The notes below the pieces were generated by a model that was given only the letters and a program-made list of their open reading frames with translations, was not told the origin of the DNA and did not search any database. A program made the position numbers and the translations under genes. Shown one piece after another: positions 7,598 to 17,628 of a DNA stretch of 64,000 nucleotides (the first letter of the stretch is position 1; the number at the start of each line of letters is the position of its first letter). The DNA comes from Legionella birminghamensis (GTDB taxonomy: Bacteria; Pseudomonadota; Gammaproteobacteria; Legionellales; Legionellaceae): contig NZ_UGNW01000001.1 in the NCBI RefSeq assembly GCF_900452515.1, positions 1,984,001 through 2,048,000 on the forward strand, read 5' to 3'.

Positions 7598-8899
7598 ATG
7601 TTAAAAATTATTAATTGGAATAGCATTTCCGAAACGGAAAAGCAACAAACGCTCGAAAGACCTGTATTATCAAATCCCCCTTACGAGCAAGTCAGAGAGA
7701 TCATTGATCAAGTCAAAGCCCAGGGAGATCGCGCCCTGATTGAACTCACTTCGAGGCTGGATGGTGTCGATCTCAGCGCTATTCAGGTTGAAGCAGCAGC
7801 GATAGAACAAGCCGCTATTAACCCAGACGCCTTTGCCGCAATCAACGAAGCGATTAATACAATTACAACTTACCACCAGGCTGTATTGCCTCGTCCACAA
7901 ATAATTAATACTGCCAGGGGAATCAGTATAGAGAAGGTTTATCGACCCATTGAGAGGGTTGGCCTTTATGTGCCAGGAGGAAACAACAGCCCGCTTATTT
8001 CTTCATTACTGATGCAGGCAATTCCTGCAAAAATTGCAGGATGTCCAATAAGAGTATTATGCACGCCTCCTGATAAAAAAGGTTGCGTTAATCCCAATCT
8101 GCTGGTTGCCGCACGGCTCTGCGGAATAAACACGATTTATAAACTGGGCGGCGCTCAAGCCATAGCAGCGATGGCCTATGGAACTGAAACGGTGGCCAAG
8201 GTTGATAAACTATTTGGCCCGGGCAACAGCTTTGTCACTGAGGCTAAAACCCAGGTTTCAATTGATCCCCTAGGAGCCGCCATTGACATGCCCGCCGGTC
8301 CCTCAGAAGTGATGATAACTGCTGATCAATGGGCTAACCCGGAGTTTGTTGCGGCCGATTTATTATCGCAGGCAGAACATGGAACAGACTCACAGGTTTT
8401 TCTGCTTTGTGAGAACGAAACATTTGCCTGCTCCGTGCTGAAGGCCTTGCTGCGCCAGATCGACGACCTGCCCAGGCAGGCGATTATCCAGCGGTCATTG
8501 GGGAAAGGAAGCATTATCATTTGTAAATCGCTCAAAGAACAATTACAAATAATTAACCACTATGCACCCGAACACTTGATTATTAACCGGGAAGATTATC
8601 AGGACTGGATTAACGGCATTACCTCAGCCGGCACTGTGTTTCTGGGTTCCTGGGCGGCAGAAAGCATGGGAGACTATATTACCGGCAGCAATCATGTCTT
8701 GCCGACCTTTGGCTATGCCCGCACAGGAAGCGGCTTGACTACCGCTGATTTTATGAAATCCATGACCATTCAGTCGATTAATGAATCAGGGCTGCTTGGT
8801 TTGGGAAAATATGCGATGACGCTTGCAAATCTTGAAAACCTAGAGGCGCATGCCAATGCAATTAAACTTCGTTTAGAGTCTGTTTCCAGTGGAGAATAA
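7598..8899 (+). CDS. hisD: Histidinol dehydrogenase HisD
   Basis: Catalyses the last two steps, histidinol to histidine, with two NAD and a bound zinc. The GPGNSFVTEAK nucleotide-binding segment and the catalytic pair in HYAPEHL (E325, H326) are present, with the TTADFMKSMTIQSI segment near the C-terminus. Length of 433 is normal. The frame is open to a GTG at 7592, but the ATG at 7598 has TGGAG at 7588-7592, so 7598 is preferred. Gap to hisG is two bases. Confidence 0.96.
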   Translation: MLKIINWNSISETEKQQTLERPVLSNPPYEQVREIIDQVKAQGDRALIELTSRLDGVDLSAIQVEAAAIEQAAINPDAFAAINEAINTITTYHQAVLPRPQIINTARGISIEKVYRPIERVGLYVPGGNNSPLISSLLMQAIPAKIAGCPIRVLCTPPDKKGCVNPNLLVAARLCGINTIYKLGGAQAIAAMAYGTETVAKVDKLFGPGNSFVTEAKTQVSIDPLGAAIDMPAGPSEVMITADQWANPEFVAADLLSQAEHGTDSQVFLLCENETFACSVLKALLRQIDDLPRQAIIQRSLGKGSIIICKSLKEQLQIINHYAPEHLIINREDYQDWINGITSAGTVFLGSWAAESMGDYITGSNHVLPTFGYARTGSGLTTADFMKSMTIQSINESGLLGLGKYAMTLANLENLEAHANAIKLRLESVSSGE

Positions 8900-8900
8900 T

Positions 8901-9965
8901 GTGACTATTTTAAATTTAATCCGTCCTGAATTTGCCAGTTTAGTTCCTTATCGACCAGGGGGGGATGAACTTAAAAATCGCCTCCATGCCAATGAATTGC
9001 CCAAGGCACCGCTTGCTTTACTGGATCTCCAGCTTAATCAATACCCTGATTATCAGCTCGAGCGTGAACTTCAATCACAGCTTGCTAGCTATTATCAAGC
9101 AAGCCCGGAACAGATTGCCCTGACTCGAGGCAGTGATGACGGAATAGATCTGCTAATGCGCCTTTTTCTGGTCGCCGGGCAGGACAGTATTCTGCAATGC
9201 CCCCCGACCTTTCCCATGTATAGTTTTTACGCGCAGCTGCAGAATGCCGCAGTCATCAATTGCCCTTTGGATATTCAGGATTTTAGTTTAAATCTGGATC
9301 AACTATTTTCCAGCTGGCAGCCTGGTTGTAAAATCGTCATGATATGCCGCCCCAATAATCCAACCGGTAATTGCCTTGATATCGATTCAGTTGCCTTGAT
9401 CTGCGAGCAGTTTGCCAATAAAGCAGCCGTTGTTGTTGATGAAGCCTACATCGATTTTTCAACTGGGGAGTCTGCTGTTCAACTGCTGCCGCGATTCGAT
9501 AATCTCATTGTTTTACGTACCCTTTCCAAAGCCTTTGGCCTTGCTGCCCTGAGATTAGGGGCAGTAATCGCTAATGAGCGGTTTATCCACGAGTTAAAAA
9601 AGATAATACCCCCTTATCATTTAGCTTCACCCGTATTAAAAGCAGCTTCCCTGGCGCTGAAAAATCAGAATTGGTTCACAGGAGTAATTCAAAGCATTCT
9701 TGAAGAGCGTGAACGCATTGTAGAGAAACTAGGCGAATTGCAATGGATAGAGGCTATCTTTCCCAGTGAAGCGAATTTTATTCTGATTAAAAGCCGGCAC
9801 AGTGCAGCAATTCAGATTTGGCTAGCGTCGCATGACATCGCAATTCGCCGCTTGCCGCCCGCTTTTGGACTGGAGAATACCTTGCGCATCACGGTCGGTG
9901 AAGCACAGCAAAATAATCAACTCCTGGATGCTTTATATCGTTTTAACTCTGCAGGTGGTGTATGA
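8901..9965 (+). CDS. hisC: Histidinol-phosphate aminotransferase HisC
   Basis: PLP-dependent class II-fold aminotransferase converting imidazole acetol phosphate to histidinol phosphate. [15 protein letters not shown] carries the Schiff-base Lys (K210), [10 protein letters not shown] the PLP-pyridine Asp region, and RPNNPTGN the typical aminotransferase loop. The open frame reaches a GTG at 8889 inside hisD, but a GTG at 8901 has GGAG six bases ahead and lies just after the hisD stop, so this start, giving 354 residues, is chosen. The hisB start overlaps its last codons. Confidence 0.94.
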   Translation: MTILNLIRPEFASLVPYRPGGDELKNRLHANELPKAPLALLDLQLNQYPDYQLERELQSQLASYYQASPEQIALTRGSDDGIDLLMRLFLVAGQDSILQCPPTFPMYSFYAQLQNAAVINCPLDIQDFSLNLDQLFSSWQPGCKIVMICRPNNPTGNCLDIDSVALICEQFANKAAVVVDEAYIDFSTGESAVQLLPRFDNLIVLRTLSKAFGLAALRLGAVIANERFIHELKKIIPPYHLASPVLKAASLALKNQNWFTGVIQSILEERERIVEKLGELQWIEAIFPSEANFILIKSRHSAAIQIWLASHDIAIRRLPPAFGLENTLRITVGEAQQNNQLLDALYRFNSAGGV

Positions 9966-11014
9966 ATCAGTTAATACTCATAGATCGGGATGGAACCCTG
10001 ATAGAAGAGCCAGAGGATTTTCAGATCGATCGGCTGGAAAAAATAAAGCTGTTGCCGGAGGTTATTCCCTCCCTGCTCCGCCTGAAAAAAGCAGGTTATC
10101 AGTTCCTGATGGTGACTAATCAGGATGGTTTGGGCACAGACAGCTTTCCTTTTGCTGATTTCGAGCGCTGTCAGAATTTTATTCTCAATCTGTTTGCCTC
10201 CCAGGGGATAGTGTTTCGTGAAATCCTGATTTGCCCGCACAGGCCTGACGAGAATTGCCCCTGCCGAAAGCCTGATACCGGCTTACTGGACGGCTTTCTT
10301 AAAGAGAATACTCTGGACAGCAAAACATGCTGGATGCTAGGCGATCGTCTTTCTGATCAGGAGTTCGCCAGCAATCTGGGGATCCCTTTTCTGGCAGTTA
10401 ATCAGCAACAAAACTGGTCCCGGATTGCGGATCGCATTTTGGCAAGAAAAGCAGCAATTAATCGGCAAACTCGGGAAACGTCTATTCAAATCGAGCTGAA
10501 TCTCGACTTAGAGGAGCAAATTGAAATTAGCACTCCAATCCCTTTTTTCTCACACATGCTGGAACAGATTGCCAAACACGGCGGCTTTTCGATGCAATTG
10601 AGAGCGATGGGGGATACTGAAGTCGATGAGCACCACCTTATAGAGGATACGGCATTGGCTCTGGGCGCGGTTTTACGTGAGTCATTGGCCGACAAGCGAG
10701 GAATTGGACGCTATGGGTTTACGCTGCCAATGGATGAATCGCTGGCCTCTATTGCTATTGATCTGGCCGGTAGAGCTTATTGCCGCTTTGAAGCGTCATT
10801 TACCAGAGAGTTTGTCGGCGGAATGGCCACTGAAATGGTTGCTCATTTCTTTCATTCTCTGGCGTCCAGCCTTGGCGCTAGCATACATATCAAAGTGACC
10901 GGTGAGAATCACCATCATATGATTGAAGCCTGTTTTAAAAGCCTGGGCCGAGCTTTGAGGCAAGCCTGTGCGCGAATTGATAATGACTTACCATCAACCA
11001 AGGGGCTCCTATGA
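9962..11014 (+). CDS. hisB: Bifunctional histidinol-phosphatase / imidazoleglycerol-phosphate dehydratase HisB
   Basis: A 350-residue fusion. Residues 1-165 are a HAD phosphatase (DRDGT with D8 and D10, zinc-binding [11 protein letters not shown], and GDRLSD), which removes phosphate from histidinol phosphate. Residues about 170-350 are the manganese-dependent dehydratase, with [26 protein letters not shown] and [15 protein letters not shown] supplying metal-binding His and Glu residues. The same fusion occurs in E. coli and other gammaproteobacteria. Four-base overlaps link it to hisC and hisH. Confidence 0.96.
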   Translation: MNQLILIDRDGTLIEEPEDFQIDRLEKIKLLPEVIPSLLRLKKAGYQFLMVTNQDGLGTDSFPFADFERCQNFILNLFASQGIVFREILICPHRPDENCPCRKPDTGLLDGFLKENTLDSKTCWMLGDRLSDQEFASNLGIPFLAVNQQQNWSRIADRILARKAAINRQTRETSIQIELNLDLEEQIEISTPIPFFSHMLEQIAKHGGFSMQLRAMGDTEVDEHHLIEDTALALGAVLRESLADKRGIGRYGFTLPMDESLASIAIDLAGRAYCRFEASFTREFVGGMATEMVAHFFHSLASSLGASIHIKVTGENHHHMIEACFKSLGRALRQACARIDNDLPSTKGLL

Positions 11015-11610
11015 TTGCTGTGCTGGATGTTTGTGGAAATAATCTTGCTTCCCTTAGCAATGCTTTATCAAGATTAGGTTATAACTATTTGCTAACCCAT
11101 GATGCAAAAGAAATCTGCAATGCAAGCCATTTAATTATTCCCGGAGTAGGCACTGCGCCATCAGGTATGAATGCATTGAAAAAATACGGGCTGGTTAATC
11201 TGATTAAAGAACTTAAACAACCCGTTTTAGGGATTTGCCTTGGGATGCAATTACTTTATGAATACAGCGAAGAAGGCCAGGTGGAGTGCCTGGGCCTTCT
11301 ACCCGGTAAAGTCACTTCATTTTCTCCAGAGAAAGATTATCCGGTTCCACATATGGGCTGGAATTCTCTGAATTGGCTAAGCGAATCGCCCTTGCAGGCA
11401 AATTTGCCAGAACAAACTTATATGTATTTTGTTCACAGCTATGCCCGCTTTCTTGACGCCAGCAATCAAACGACCGTAGCAAGTTGTGAATACAATCATT
11501 CCTTTTCCGCTATTGTGCAGCGGGACAATAAAATAGGCATGCAATTTCATCCTGAGAAATCAGCGCAGGCAGGCTTGCAGTTACTCCATAATTTTTTAAG
11601 GATGCAATAA
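11011..11610 (+). CDS. hisH: Imidazole glycerol phosphate synthase, glutaminase subunit HisH
   Basis: Class I glutamine amidotransferase of 199 residues that feeds ammonia to HisF. The triad is visible: Cys76 in GICLGMQLL, and His180 and Glu182 in [19 protein letters not shown] is the oxyanion-region loop of this family. The start overlaps hisB by four bases, and its stop shares bases with the hisA start. Confidence 0.96.
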   Translation: MIAVLDVCGNNLASLSNALSRLGYNYLLTHDAKEICNASHLIIPGVGTAPSGMNALKKYGLVNLIKELKQPVLGICLGMQLLYEYSEEGQVECLGLLPGKVTSFSPEKDYPVPHMGWNSLNWLSESPLQANLPEQTYMYFVHSYARFLDASNQTTVASCEYNHSFSAIVQRDNKIGMQFHPEKSAQAGLQLLHNFLRMQ

Positions 11611-12344
11611 TGAATATTATTCCCGCGATTGATTTACAAAATGGACAATGCGTTCGCTTATGCCGGGGCGATTTTTCACAAACAACAATTTATCCGCAAT
11701 CAGCAAGCCAGTTAGCGGCGCTTTACCGGCAAAAGGGAGCAACCCGCCTGCACATTGTGGATCTGGATGGCGCGCGTACAGGGTCTCTTCAACAGCTTGA
11801 ATTAATTGCTCCGCTGTTATCCTCCAATTTGTCCCTGCAGGTTGGCGGCGGAATACGTTCACTTGAAACAGTAAAACAATGCCTTGATGCCGGCATTCAA
11901 AAAATTGTTTTGGGCAGTATTGCTATCCACGATATGGAGAAGACATCTACCATCATCCGCTTCGCTGGTGCAGAACGGGTTGTGCTGGCATTGGATATCC
12001 GCTGGGTAGATGGGCTTCCCTTGCTAACCAGCCATGGCTGGCAGCAATCGACTAACCTAAGCTTATGGGAGTTGGTTGATGTGTATGCACAAATAAATAT
12101 AAAAGAGATTTTATGCACTAATGTCGATTGCGACGGCATGATGCAAGGACCTGACTTCTTACTTTATCAGGAAGCGATTCGGCGTTTTCCACAGATCCAA
12201 TGGCAGGCTTCCGGCGGAATCCGCGGCGACGCCGATCTCCGCTGTTTGGAACAGCAAGGCTTGTCAGCAGCCATTCTCGGAAGAATGCTTTACGAAACAG
12301 ACTTTGACTTGTCTGCTTACACCGGGAGGGAATTACTATGCTAA
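11610..12344 (+). CDS. hisA: ProFAR isomerase HisA
   Basis: The (beta/alpha)8-barrel isomerase that opens the ribose ring of Pro[17 protein letters not shown] gives the first catalytic Asp, [13 protein letters not shown] the second, with two phosphate-binding glycine loops (QVGGGIRS and QASGGIRG). Its 244 residues match family length. It is related by ancient duplication to HisF, which follows and overlaps by seven bases. Confidence 0.96.
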   Translation: MNIIPAIDLQNGQCVRLCRGDFSQTTIYPQSASQLAALYRQKGATRLHIVDLDGARTGSLQQLELIAPLLSSNLSLQVGGGIRSLETVKQCLDAGIQKIVLGSIAIHDMEKTSTIIRFAGAERVVLALDIRWVDGLPLLTSHGWQQSTNLSLWELVDVYAQINIKEILCTNVDCDGMMQGPDFLLYQEAIRRFPQIQWQASGGIRGDADLRCLEQQGLSAAILGRMLYETDFDLSAYTGRELLC

Positions 12345-13105
12345 CTAAACGTCTGATTCCCTGCCTTGATGTCTGTAATCAGCAAGTGGTGAAGGGGGTT
12401 CAATTCAGAAATCACCGCATTATCGGCGATATTCTGCCTTTGGCAACTTATTATTCAGAAGCAGGCGCTGACGAACTGGTGTTTTATGATATCACCGCCA
12501 GCAGCGAGGATCGTGCGGTCTCTCTTGACTGGATAGAAGCAATTGCTAAAACAATTAATATCCCCTTTACTGTTGCTGGCGGCATCCGTACACTTGAGAA
12601 AGGGCGGGCTATTTTGAATGCAGGGGCTGATAAACTTTCCATTAACAGCCCTGCTCTCGAAAATCCGCAACTTATTGACGAGTTAGCGAAGGAATTCGGA
12701 AGCCAGTGTGTGGTACTCGGGATTGATAGCCAATGGCTGGAAGATGATTATTATGTATTTCAATACACAGGCGATCCGGACAAAACCTTAAACTCCAGAC
12801 GCAGAACTGTGGAATGGGTTAAAGAAGTCCAGGAAAGAGGGGCAGGAGAAATCGTTTTAAACTGCATGCAATCAGACGGTGTCAAAAAAGGTTACGACAT
12901 CCGCCAATTGCAACAATTAAGAGCGCAAATTCATGTCCCGCTAATTGCTTCCGGCGGTGCAGGTGCGGCTGCAGATTTTGTGAATGTATTCAAACAGGCT
13001 CAGGTCGATGGAGCACTCGCGGCAAGTATTTTTCACGACAAAATCGCAAGTATCTGTGACATTAAACAATTGCTTGCGGAAAATAATATTGAGGTTAGGT
13101 TATGA
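12338..13105 (+). CDS. hisF: Imidazole glycerol phosphate synthase, cyclase subunit HisF
   Basis: A 255-residue barrel enzyme that uses ammonia from HisH to form imidazole glycerol phosphate and AICAR. The catalytic Asp residues lie in [14 protein letters not shown] (D11) and [13 protein letters not shown] (about D130). [13 protein letters not shown] and [12 protein letters not shown] are the phosphate-binding loops. Start and stop overlap hisA and hisIE. Confidence 0.96.
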   Translation: MLTKRLIPCLDVCNQQVVKGVQFRNHRIIGDILPLATYYSEAGADELVFYDITASSEDRAVSLDWIEAIAKTINIPFTVAGGIRTLEKGRAILNAGADKLSINSPALENPQLIDELAKEFGSQCVVLGIDSQWLEDDYYVFQYTGDPDKTLNSRRRTVEWVKEVQERGAGEIVLNCMQSDGVKKGYDIRQLQQLRAQIHVPLIASGGAGAAADFVNVFKQAQVDGALAASIFHDKIASICDIKQLLAENNIEVRL

Positions 13106-13731
13106 ATCATATTGATAATACATTATTAGACTGGGAAAAAATGAACAATCTGATTCCCGCTATCATCCAGCATGCCGACAATGGCGATATTCTCATGCTA
13201 GGTTATATGGATCCCCAGGCACTAGAAATTACCCAGGTTACCCGAAAACTGACCTTATACAGCCGCAGTAAAAAACGAATCTGGCGAAAAGGCGAAAGCT
13301 CAGGCAACTCCATGGATGTGATTTCATTAGCGGTTGACTGTGACGGCGACAGCCTGTTGGTGCAGGTGCTACCTACAGGACCCGCTTGCCACCTGGGTTA
13401 TACTACCTGCTATAAACCGGTGACCTCGGCAAAAATAAACTTTCTGGCGAGTCTTGCTGACATCATCCAGACACGAGGCGACCAGCAGGAAGGGATTAGT
13501 TATACTGCACAACTTGTGCAGTCCGGGGTAGCACGATGCGCCCAGAAAGTCGGCGAAGAAGCAGTCGAAACGGTTATTGCTGCTGTGGAAGGACATAAGG
13601 ATGCAGTAATCGAAGAAACCGCTGATTTACTCTTCCATATTCTGGTGATGCTAAAAGCCTGCGAGCTTGATCTCTATCAAGTTATTGATTGCCTGCAGCA
13701 AAGACATCTTCCGGCTTTGCAGCGCGAGTAG
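13102..13731 (+). CDS. hisI: Bifunctional PR-AMP cyclohydrolase / PR-ATP pyrophosphatase HisIE
   Basis: Last gene of the operon, 209 residues. The N-terminal HisI domain has [28 protein letters not shown] and the zinc ligands in DCDGD and [12 protein letters not shown]. The C-terminal HisE domain after about residue 115 has [20 protein letters not shown] and [14 protein letters not shown], the MazG-like magnesium site. Together they carry out steps two and three of the pathway. The repeat-rich gap follows; I see no poly-T terminator. Confidence 0.95.
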   Translation: MNHIDNTLLDWEKMNNLIPAIIQHADNGDILMLGYMDPQALEITQVTRKLTLYSRSKKRIWRKGESSGNSMDVISLAVDCDGDSLLVQVLPTGPACHLGYTTCYKPVTSAKINFLASLADIIQTRGDQQEGISYTAQLVQSGVARCAQKVGEEAVETVIAAVEGHKDAVIEETADLLFHILVMLKACELDLYQVIDCLQQRHLPALQRE

Positions 13732-13775
13732 TGTTGGGCTCCGAAGGTCGACACTTCGAACTCCCGCGGCATCGA

Positions 13776-14000
13776 CCTATAGCTATCTACACAAATGCAT
13801 GAGAATAAAAAGCTATCGAATCCCCGCGGCTTTGACCGCGGGGCCCACACGAAGCTAATTTAATGTTAAGAACACCTGTTTATGACTATCTGTTAAATCC
13901 TATTTTTTGGCAACATTGAAACTTGTCTGAGGACCATACTACTTCAACAGGCATGGGCTCCGAGGTCAAAGCCGCGGGGGTTCGAGTGCATTTGTGTATA
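13776..14000. repeat. Composite palindromic repeat, copy B (complete)
   Basis: Left end CTATAGCTATCTACACAA, a GC-rich arm (CCCCGCGGC...GACCGCGGGG near 13822-13842), an AT-rich core of about 110 bases containing CTATTTTTTGGCAACATTG, a second arm in reverse orientation (GGGCTCCGAGGTC...GCCGCGGGG near 13953-13980), and a right end GCATTTGTGTATA. The core is almost identical to copies C and D. It occupies most of the hisIE-mfd gap; the remaining 14001-14160 shows no feature beyond a possible minus-10 TATACT at 14125-14130 for mfd. Confidence 0.8.
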
Positions 14001-14160
14001 CCTAATGAGGGGATTCGGGGGGCGATACCACGATTCGTCGCAGGGGTTTAAAATATCTCCGCCTGGGGATAAACAAGTCTTCGCATGAATGCTCTAAGTG
14101 GTTCGTATATCCCCTGTTTTAAGGTATACTCTTGGCCTCAAATAGCCTTGATCGTGATTT

Positions 14161-17100
14161 ATGCAAAACTCCATACTTCAATACCCATCCCTTGATCGCA
14201 AACAACACTGGGGAAGCCTTTATGGCTGCAGTCTGGCGCTTGCCTTGTCGGAATATTGCCAGAAAGAAGCCGGGGTTAAATTACTTATTACGCCAGATAC
14301 CCTGACAGCCAATCAATTAATGTCGGAACTACGTTTCTTTCTTGGGCAGTCCAATTACGAGTTGCTGTATTTTCCAGATTGGGAAACATTGCCCTATGAT
14401 CACTTTTCTCCCCATCAGGATATTATTTCTGAGCGGCTGCTTACATTAAACCGCCTTCAGCAATCCACTAAGGCCATTGTTGTTGCTTCTGCACCAACCT
14501 TAATGCACCGGCTTTGCCCTCCCGAATTCCTGCATCAATATGCGTTTGTCCTGGAGCAAGGCCAAACGCTCGACCTCGCCCACTTTAGAAGCCAGTTACA
14601 AAATGGCGGTTACCATTCTGTCAATAAAGTATTAGAGCATGGCGAATACGCCGTACGCGGCTCCATTATTGATATGTTCCCCATGGGAAGCAGCAGCCCA
14701 TTCAGAATTGAGCTATTTGACGACGAAATTGAAAGCCTGCGTCAGTTTGATACCGAGACACAGCGGACCATTGCCAAAGTCGAAAAAATTGAAATTCTGC
14801 CTGCCCGGGAATTTCCGCTTAATGAGGCCAGTATTACTCTCTTTCGCAGAAACTTCCGTGAGCAATTTTCGGGCAACCCCAGTCAAAGTCCTGTCTATGA
14901 GAGCGTCAGTAATCATCAATATCCTTCAGGTATTGAATATTATCTGCCTCTTTTTTTTAATCAAACCGTCACCTTCTTTGATTATTTACCAGAGAATGCC
15001 AATATTTGCCTCATTCAAAATATACCTGAAGAAACTGAGCGATTCTGGCAGGAATTGAAATTGCGTTATGAGCAGCGCCGCTACGATATAAGCCGGCCTA
15101 TACTTGCGCCTGAACAGGTTTTTATCAGCCCCACTGACCTACTCACCACTGTAAATACCTATAAGCAACTGCGGGCCTGGCAGCACCCCATTGACAGGAA
15201 AGGGGCTGTTTTTAATTTTCCCATTGCAGAAGCGCCCTCTCTCCCCATAGACCGCCAGTCACAGCAACCTTTGCATCGATTAAGGGAGTATCTTAGCCAG
15301 GCAGAACGCCGGCATCTGATTGTGGTGGAAAGTGCTGGCCGCCGGGAAGTACTTCTGGATTTACTAAGACAGACTGGTGTCACTGCAAATCCTCTGAGCG
15401 ACTGGCAATCCTTTATCGACAGTGATGCCCTGATTACCATTACAACGGGTCCGCTTATTGAAGGTGCCGAGCTGTTAGATGCGCAAATGGCCATTATTGT
15501 TGAAGCGCAGCTCTTTGGCGAACAGGCCATTCCACAACGGAGGAGCACGCAAAAGACAGTTGATCCTGATTTGGTGATCAGGGATTTGGCGGAGTTACGC
15601 CTTCACGCGCCAGTCGTGCATATCCAGTTTGGGGTTGGCAGGTATCAGGGTCTTAAAACACTGGAAGCGAATGGCAGTATCAATGAGTTTCTGGTTTTAT
15701 CTTATGCAGGCGATGACAAAATATATGTACCGGTGACCTCTTTACATCTGATTAGCCGTTATACAGGTATGGATAGCGAGCATGCACCCCTGCATAAATT
15801 AGGCAGTGATCAGTGGCAGAAAGAAAAGAAAAAAGCCACCGAAAAAATTCATGATGTAGCCATTGAGTTATTAGATGTCTATGCCAAGCGCGAAGCCCAG
15901 CCCGGCTTTGTTTATCAATTCGATTCCCATGATTATCAGCGCTTTGCCAGCGGATTCCCGTTTACTGAAACAACTGACCAGCTCAATGCAATTAATGCAA
16001 TTATTCATGATATGCAGTCTCCAAGACCCATGGACAGGCTGATCTGCGGCGATGTGGGCTTTGGTAAAACAGAGGTTGCCATGAGGGCGGCATTCCTGGC
16101 TGTGCAAAATAGTAAACAGGTTTGTGTCCTTGTCCCCACTACGCTTTTGGCTGGTCAGCATTTTGAAAATTTCCGTGATCGCTTTGCAGATTTCCCCGTC
16201 AATATTGAATTGCTTTCCCGGTTTCGAAGCGGAAAAGAATCCAATCAGGTTATTGATGGATTGAAGTCCGGAAAAATTGATATTGTAATCGGCACTCATA
16301 AATTGTTTTCCAAAGGGATTGATTTTAAAAATCTTGGCTTGCTGATTATTGACGAAGAACACCGCTTCGGGGTTAAACAAAAAGAGCATATTAAATCACT
16401 TCGCACCCACATTGATATTTTATCGATGACAGCGACCCCCATTCCGCGAACATTAAATATGGCAATGGGAGGAATCAGGGATATTTCGCTAATCGCGACG
16501 CCGCCTGCCAAGCGCCTCGCTATTAAAACCTTCTGGCAGGAGAAGCAAAACACTGTCCTGCGTGAGGCTATCCTGCGGGAAATTTTGCGTGGTGGACAGG
16601 TCTATTTCCTGCACAATAATGTTCAGACGATTGACAATACTGCCCAGGAATTACAGGAAATGCTGCCTGAGGCGAAGGTACGTACAGCCCACGGTCAGAT
16701 GAGGGAAAGGGAACTTGAAAAGATAATGTCTGATTTCTACCATCATCGATTCAATGTATTAGTATGCACAACAATTATCGAGACCGGAATCGATATCCCT
16801 ACAGCCAATACCATTATCATCGATCGCGCCGACAAGTTCGGTTTAGCCCAACTGCATCAGCTGCGCGGCAGGGTTGGACGTTCACATCATCAAGCTTATG
16901 CCTATTTATTCACTCCCAATGAAAAACTGCTTACTCCTGATGCTGTAAAACGCCTGGAGGCCATTGTTTCCTTGGAGGATCTCGGTGCAGGGTTTACCCT
17001 GGCCACCCATGATCTGGAGATACGCGGCGCGGGTGAGCTATTGGGAGAAGAGCAAAGCGGTAATATGCAGGCTGTGGGTTTCCATCTATTTATGGAGATG

Positions 17101-17613
17101 CTGGATAAAGCAGTTCATGATCTGAAATCAGGCAAAACTCCTGAATTGGGCGGACCTTTGCAACAAGGTCCTGAGATTGATCTGCGTTTAAGCGCCATTC
17201 TGCCGGAAAAGTACATTGCTGATATCCACACCCGCCTGATTATGTATAAGCGGATTGCCAATGCAGGCGATAAAGAGCAATTAAGGGATCTGCAAATTGA
17301 AATGATAGACCGTTTTGGACTACTTCCTCCCCAGGCAAAATACTTATTAGGGGTGACTGAGCTCAAGCTTATGGCAGCCCAATTAGGCATTAATAAAATA
17401 AACGCGGCTCAGCAGCAGGGTAAAATTGAGTTTGGGGAAACTCCCCGGATCAATACGGGGGCACTTATTAATCTGATTCAGGTTCATTCCAAGCGCTATC
17501 AACTTGACGGCCCTTCAAAACTTAAGTTCACGCTGGATAGCCAAAGCCATGAGGAGCGGATCCTCGAAATAAAGAATTTGCTAGTGAAATTAAGCATAGA
17601 GGGAACGGTATAG
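14161..17613 (+). CDS. mfd: Transcription-repair coupling factor Mfd
   Basis: A 1150-residue DNA translocase that pushes RNA polymerase stalled at lesions off the template and recruits UvrA. Visible parts: an N-terminal UvrB-like region (residues 1-340), an RNA polymerase-interacting CarD-like domain around 480-545 (HIQFGVGRYQGL), an SF2 helicase core with CGDVGFGKTEVAMRAAF (Walker A near 634), IDEEHRFG (near 731), SMTATPIPRT and QLRGRVGRSHHQAYAYL, and the C-terminal regulatory TRCF domain. Length is typical. Transcribed alone, convergent with the acyl-CoA ligase 15 bases downstream. Confidence 0.97.
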   Translation: MQNSILQYPSLDRKQHWGSLYGCSLALALSEYCQKEAGVKLLITPDTLTANQLMSELRFFLGQSNYELLYFPDWETLPYDHFSPHQDIISERLLTLNRLQQSTKAIVVASAPTLMHRLCPPEFLHQYAFVLEQGQTLDLAHFRSQLQNGGYHSVNKVLEHGEYAVRGSIIDMFPMGSSSPFRIELFDDEIESLRQFDTETQRTIAKVEKIEILPAREFPLNEASITLFRRNFREQFSGNPSQSPVYESVSNHQYPSGIEYYLPLFFNQTVTFFDYLPENANICLIQNIPEETERFWQELKLRYEQRRYDISRPILAPEQVFISPTDLLTTVNTYKQLRAWQHPIDRKGAVFNFPIAEAPSLPIDRQSQQPLHRLREYLSQAERRHLIVVESAGRREVLLDLLRQTGVTANPLSDWQSFIDSDALITITTGPLIEGAELLDAQMAIIVEAQLFGEQAIPQRRSTQKTVDPDLVIRDLAELRLHAPVVHIQFGVGRYQGLKTLEANGSINEFLVLSYAGDDKIYVPVTSLHLISRYTGMDSEHAPLHKLGSDQWQKEKKKATEKIHDVAIELLDVYAKREAQPGFVYQFDSHDYQRFASGFPFTETTDQLNAINAIIHDMQSPRPMDRLICGDVGFGKTEVAMRAAFLAVQNSKQVCVLVPTTLLAGQHFENFRDRFADFPVNIELLSRFRSGKESNQVIDGLKSGKIDIVIGTHKLFSKGIDFKNLGLLIIDEEHRFGVKQKEHIKSLRTHIDILSMTATPIPRTLNMAMGGIRDISLIATPPAKRLAIKTFWQEKQNTVLREAILREILRGGQVYFLHNNVQTIDNTAQELQEMLPEAKVRTAHGQMRERELEKIMSDFYHHRFNVLVCTTIIETGIDIPTANTIIIDRADKFGLAQLHQLRGRVGRSHHQAYAYLFTPNEKLLTPDAVKRLEAIVSLEDLGAGFTLATHDLEIRGAGELLGEEQSGNMQAVGFHLFMEMLDKAVHDLKSGKTPELGGPLQQGPEIDLRLSAILPEKYIADIHTRLIMYKRIANAGDKEQLRDLQIEMIDRFGLLPPQAKYLLGVTELKLMAAQLGINKINAAQQQGKIEFGETPRINTGALINLIQVHSKRYQLDGPSKLKFTLDSQSHEERILEIKNLLVKLSIEGTV

Positions 17614-17628
17614 GCCTTATCGAGGTTT

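Noticed and set aside
15871-16389. 172-codon open frame antisense to mfd
   Set aside because: It is a mirror of conserved helicase coding sequence.
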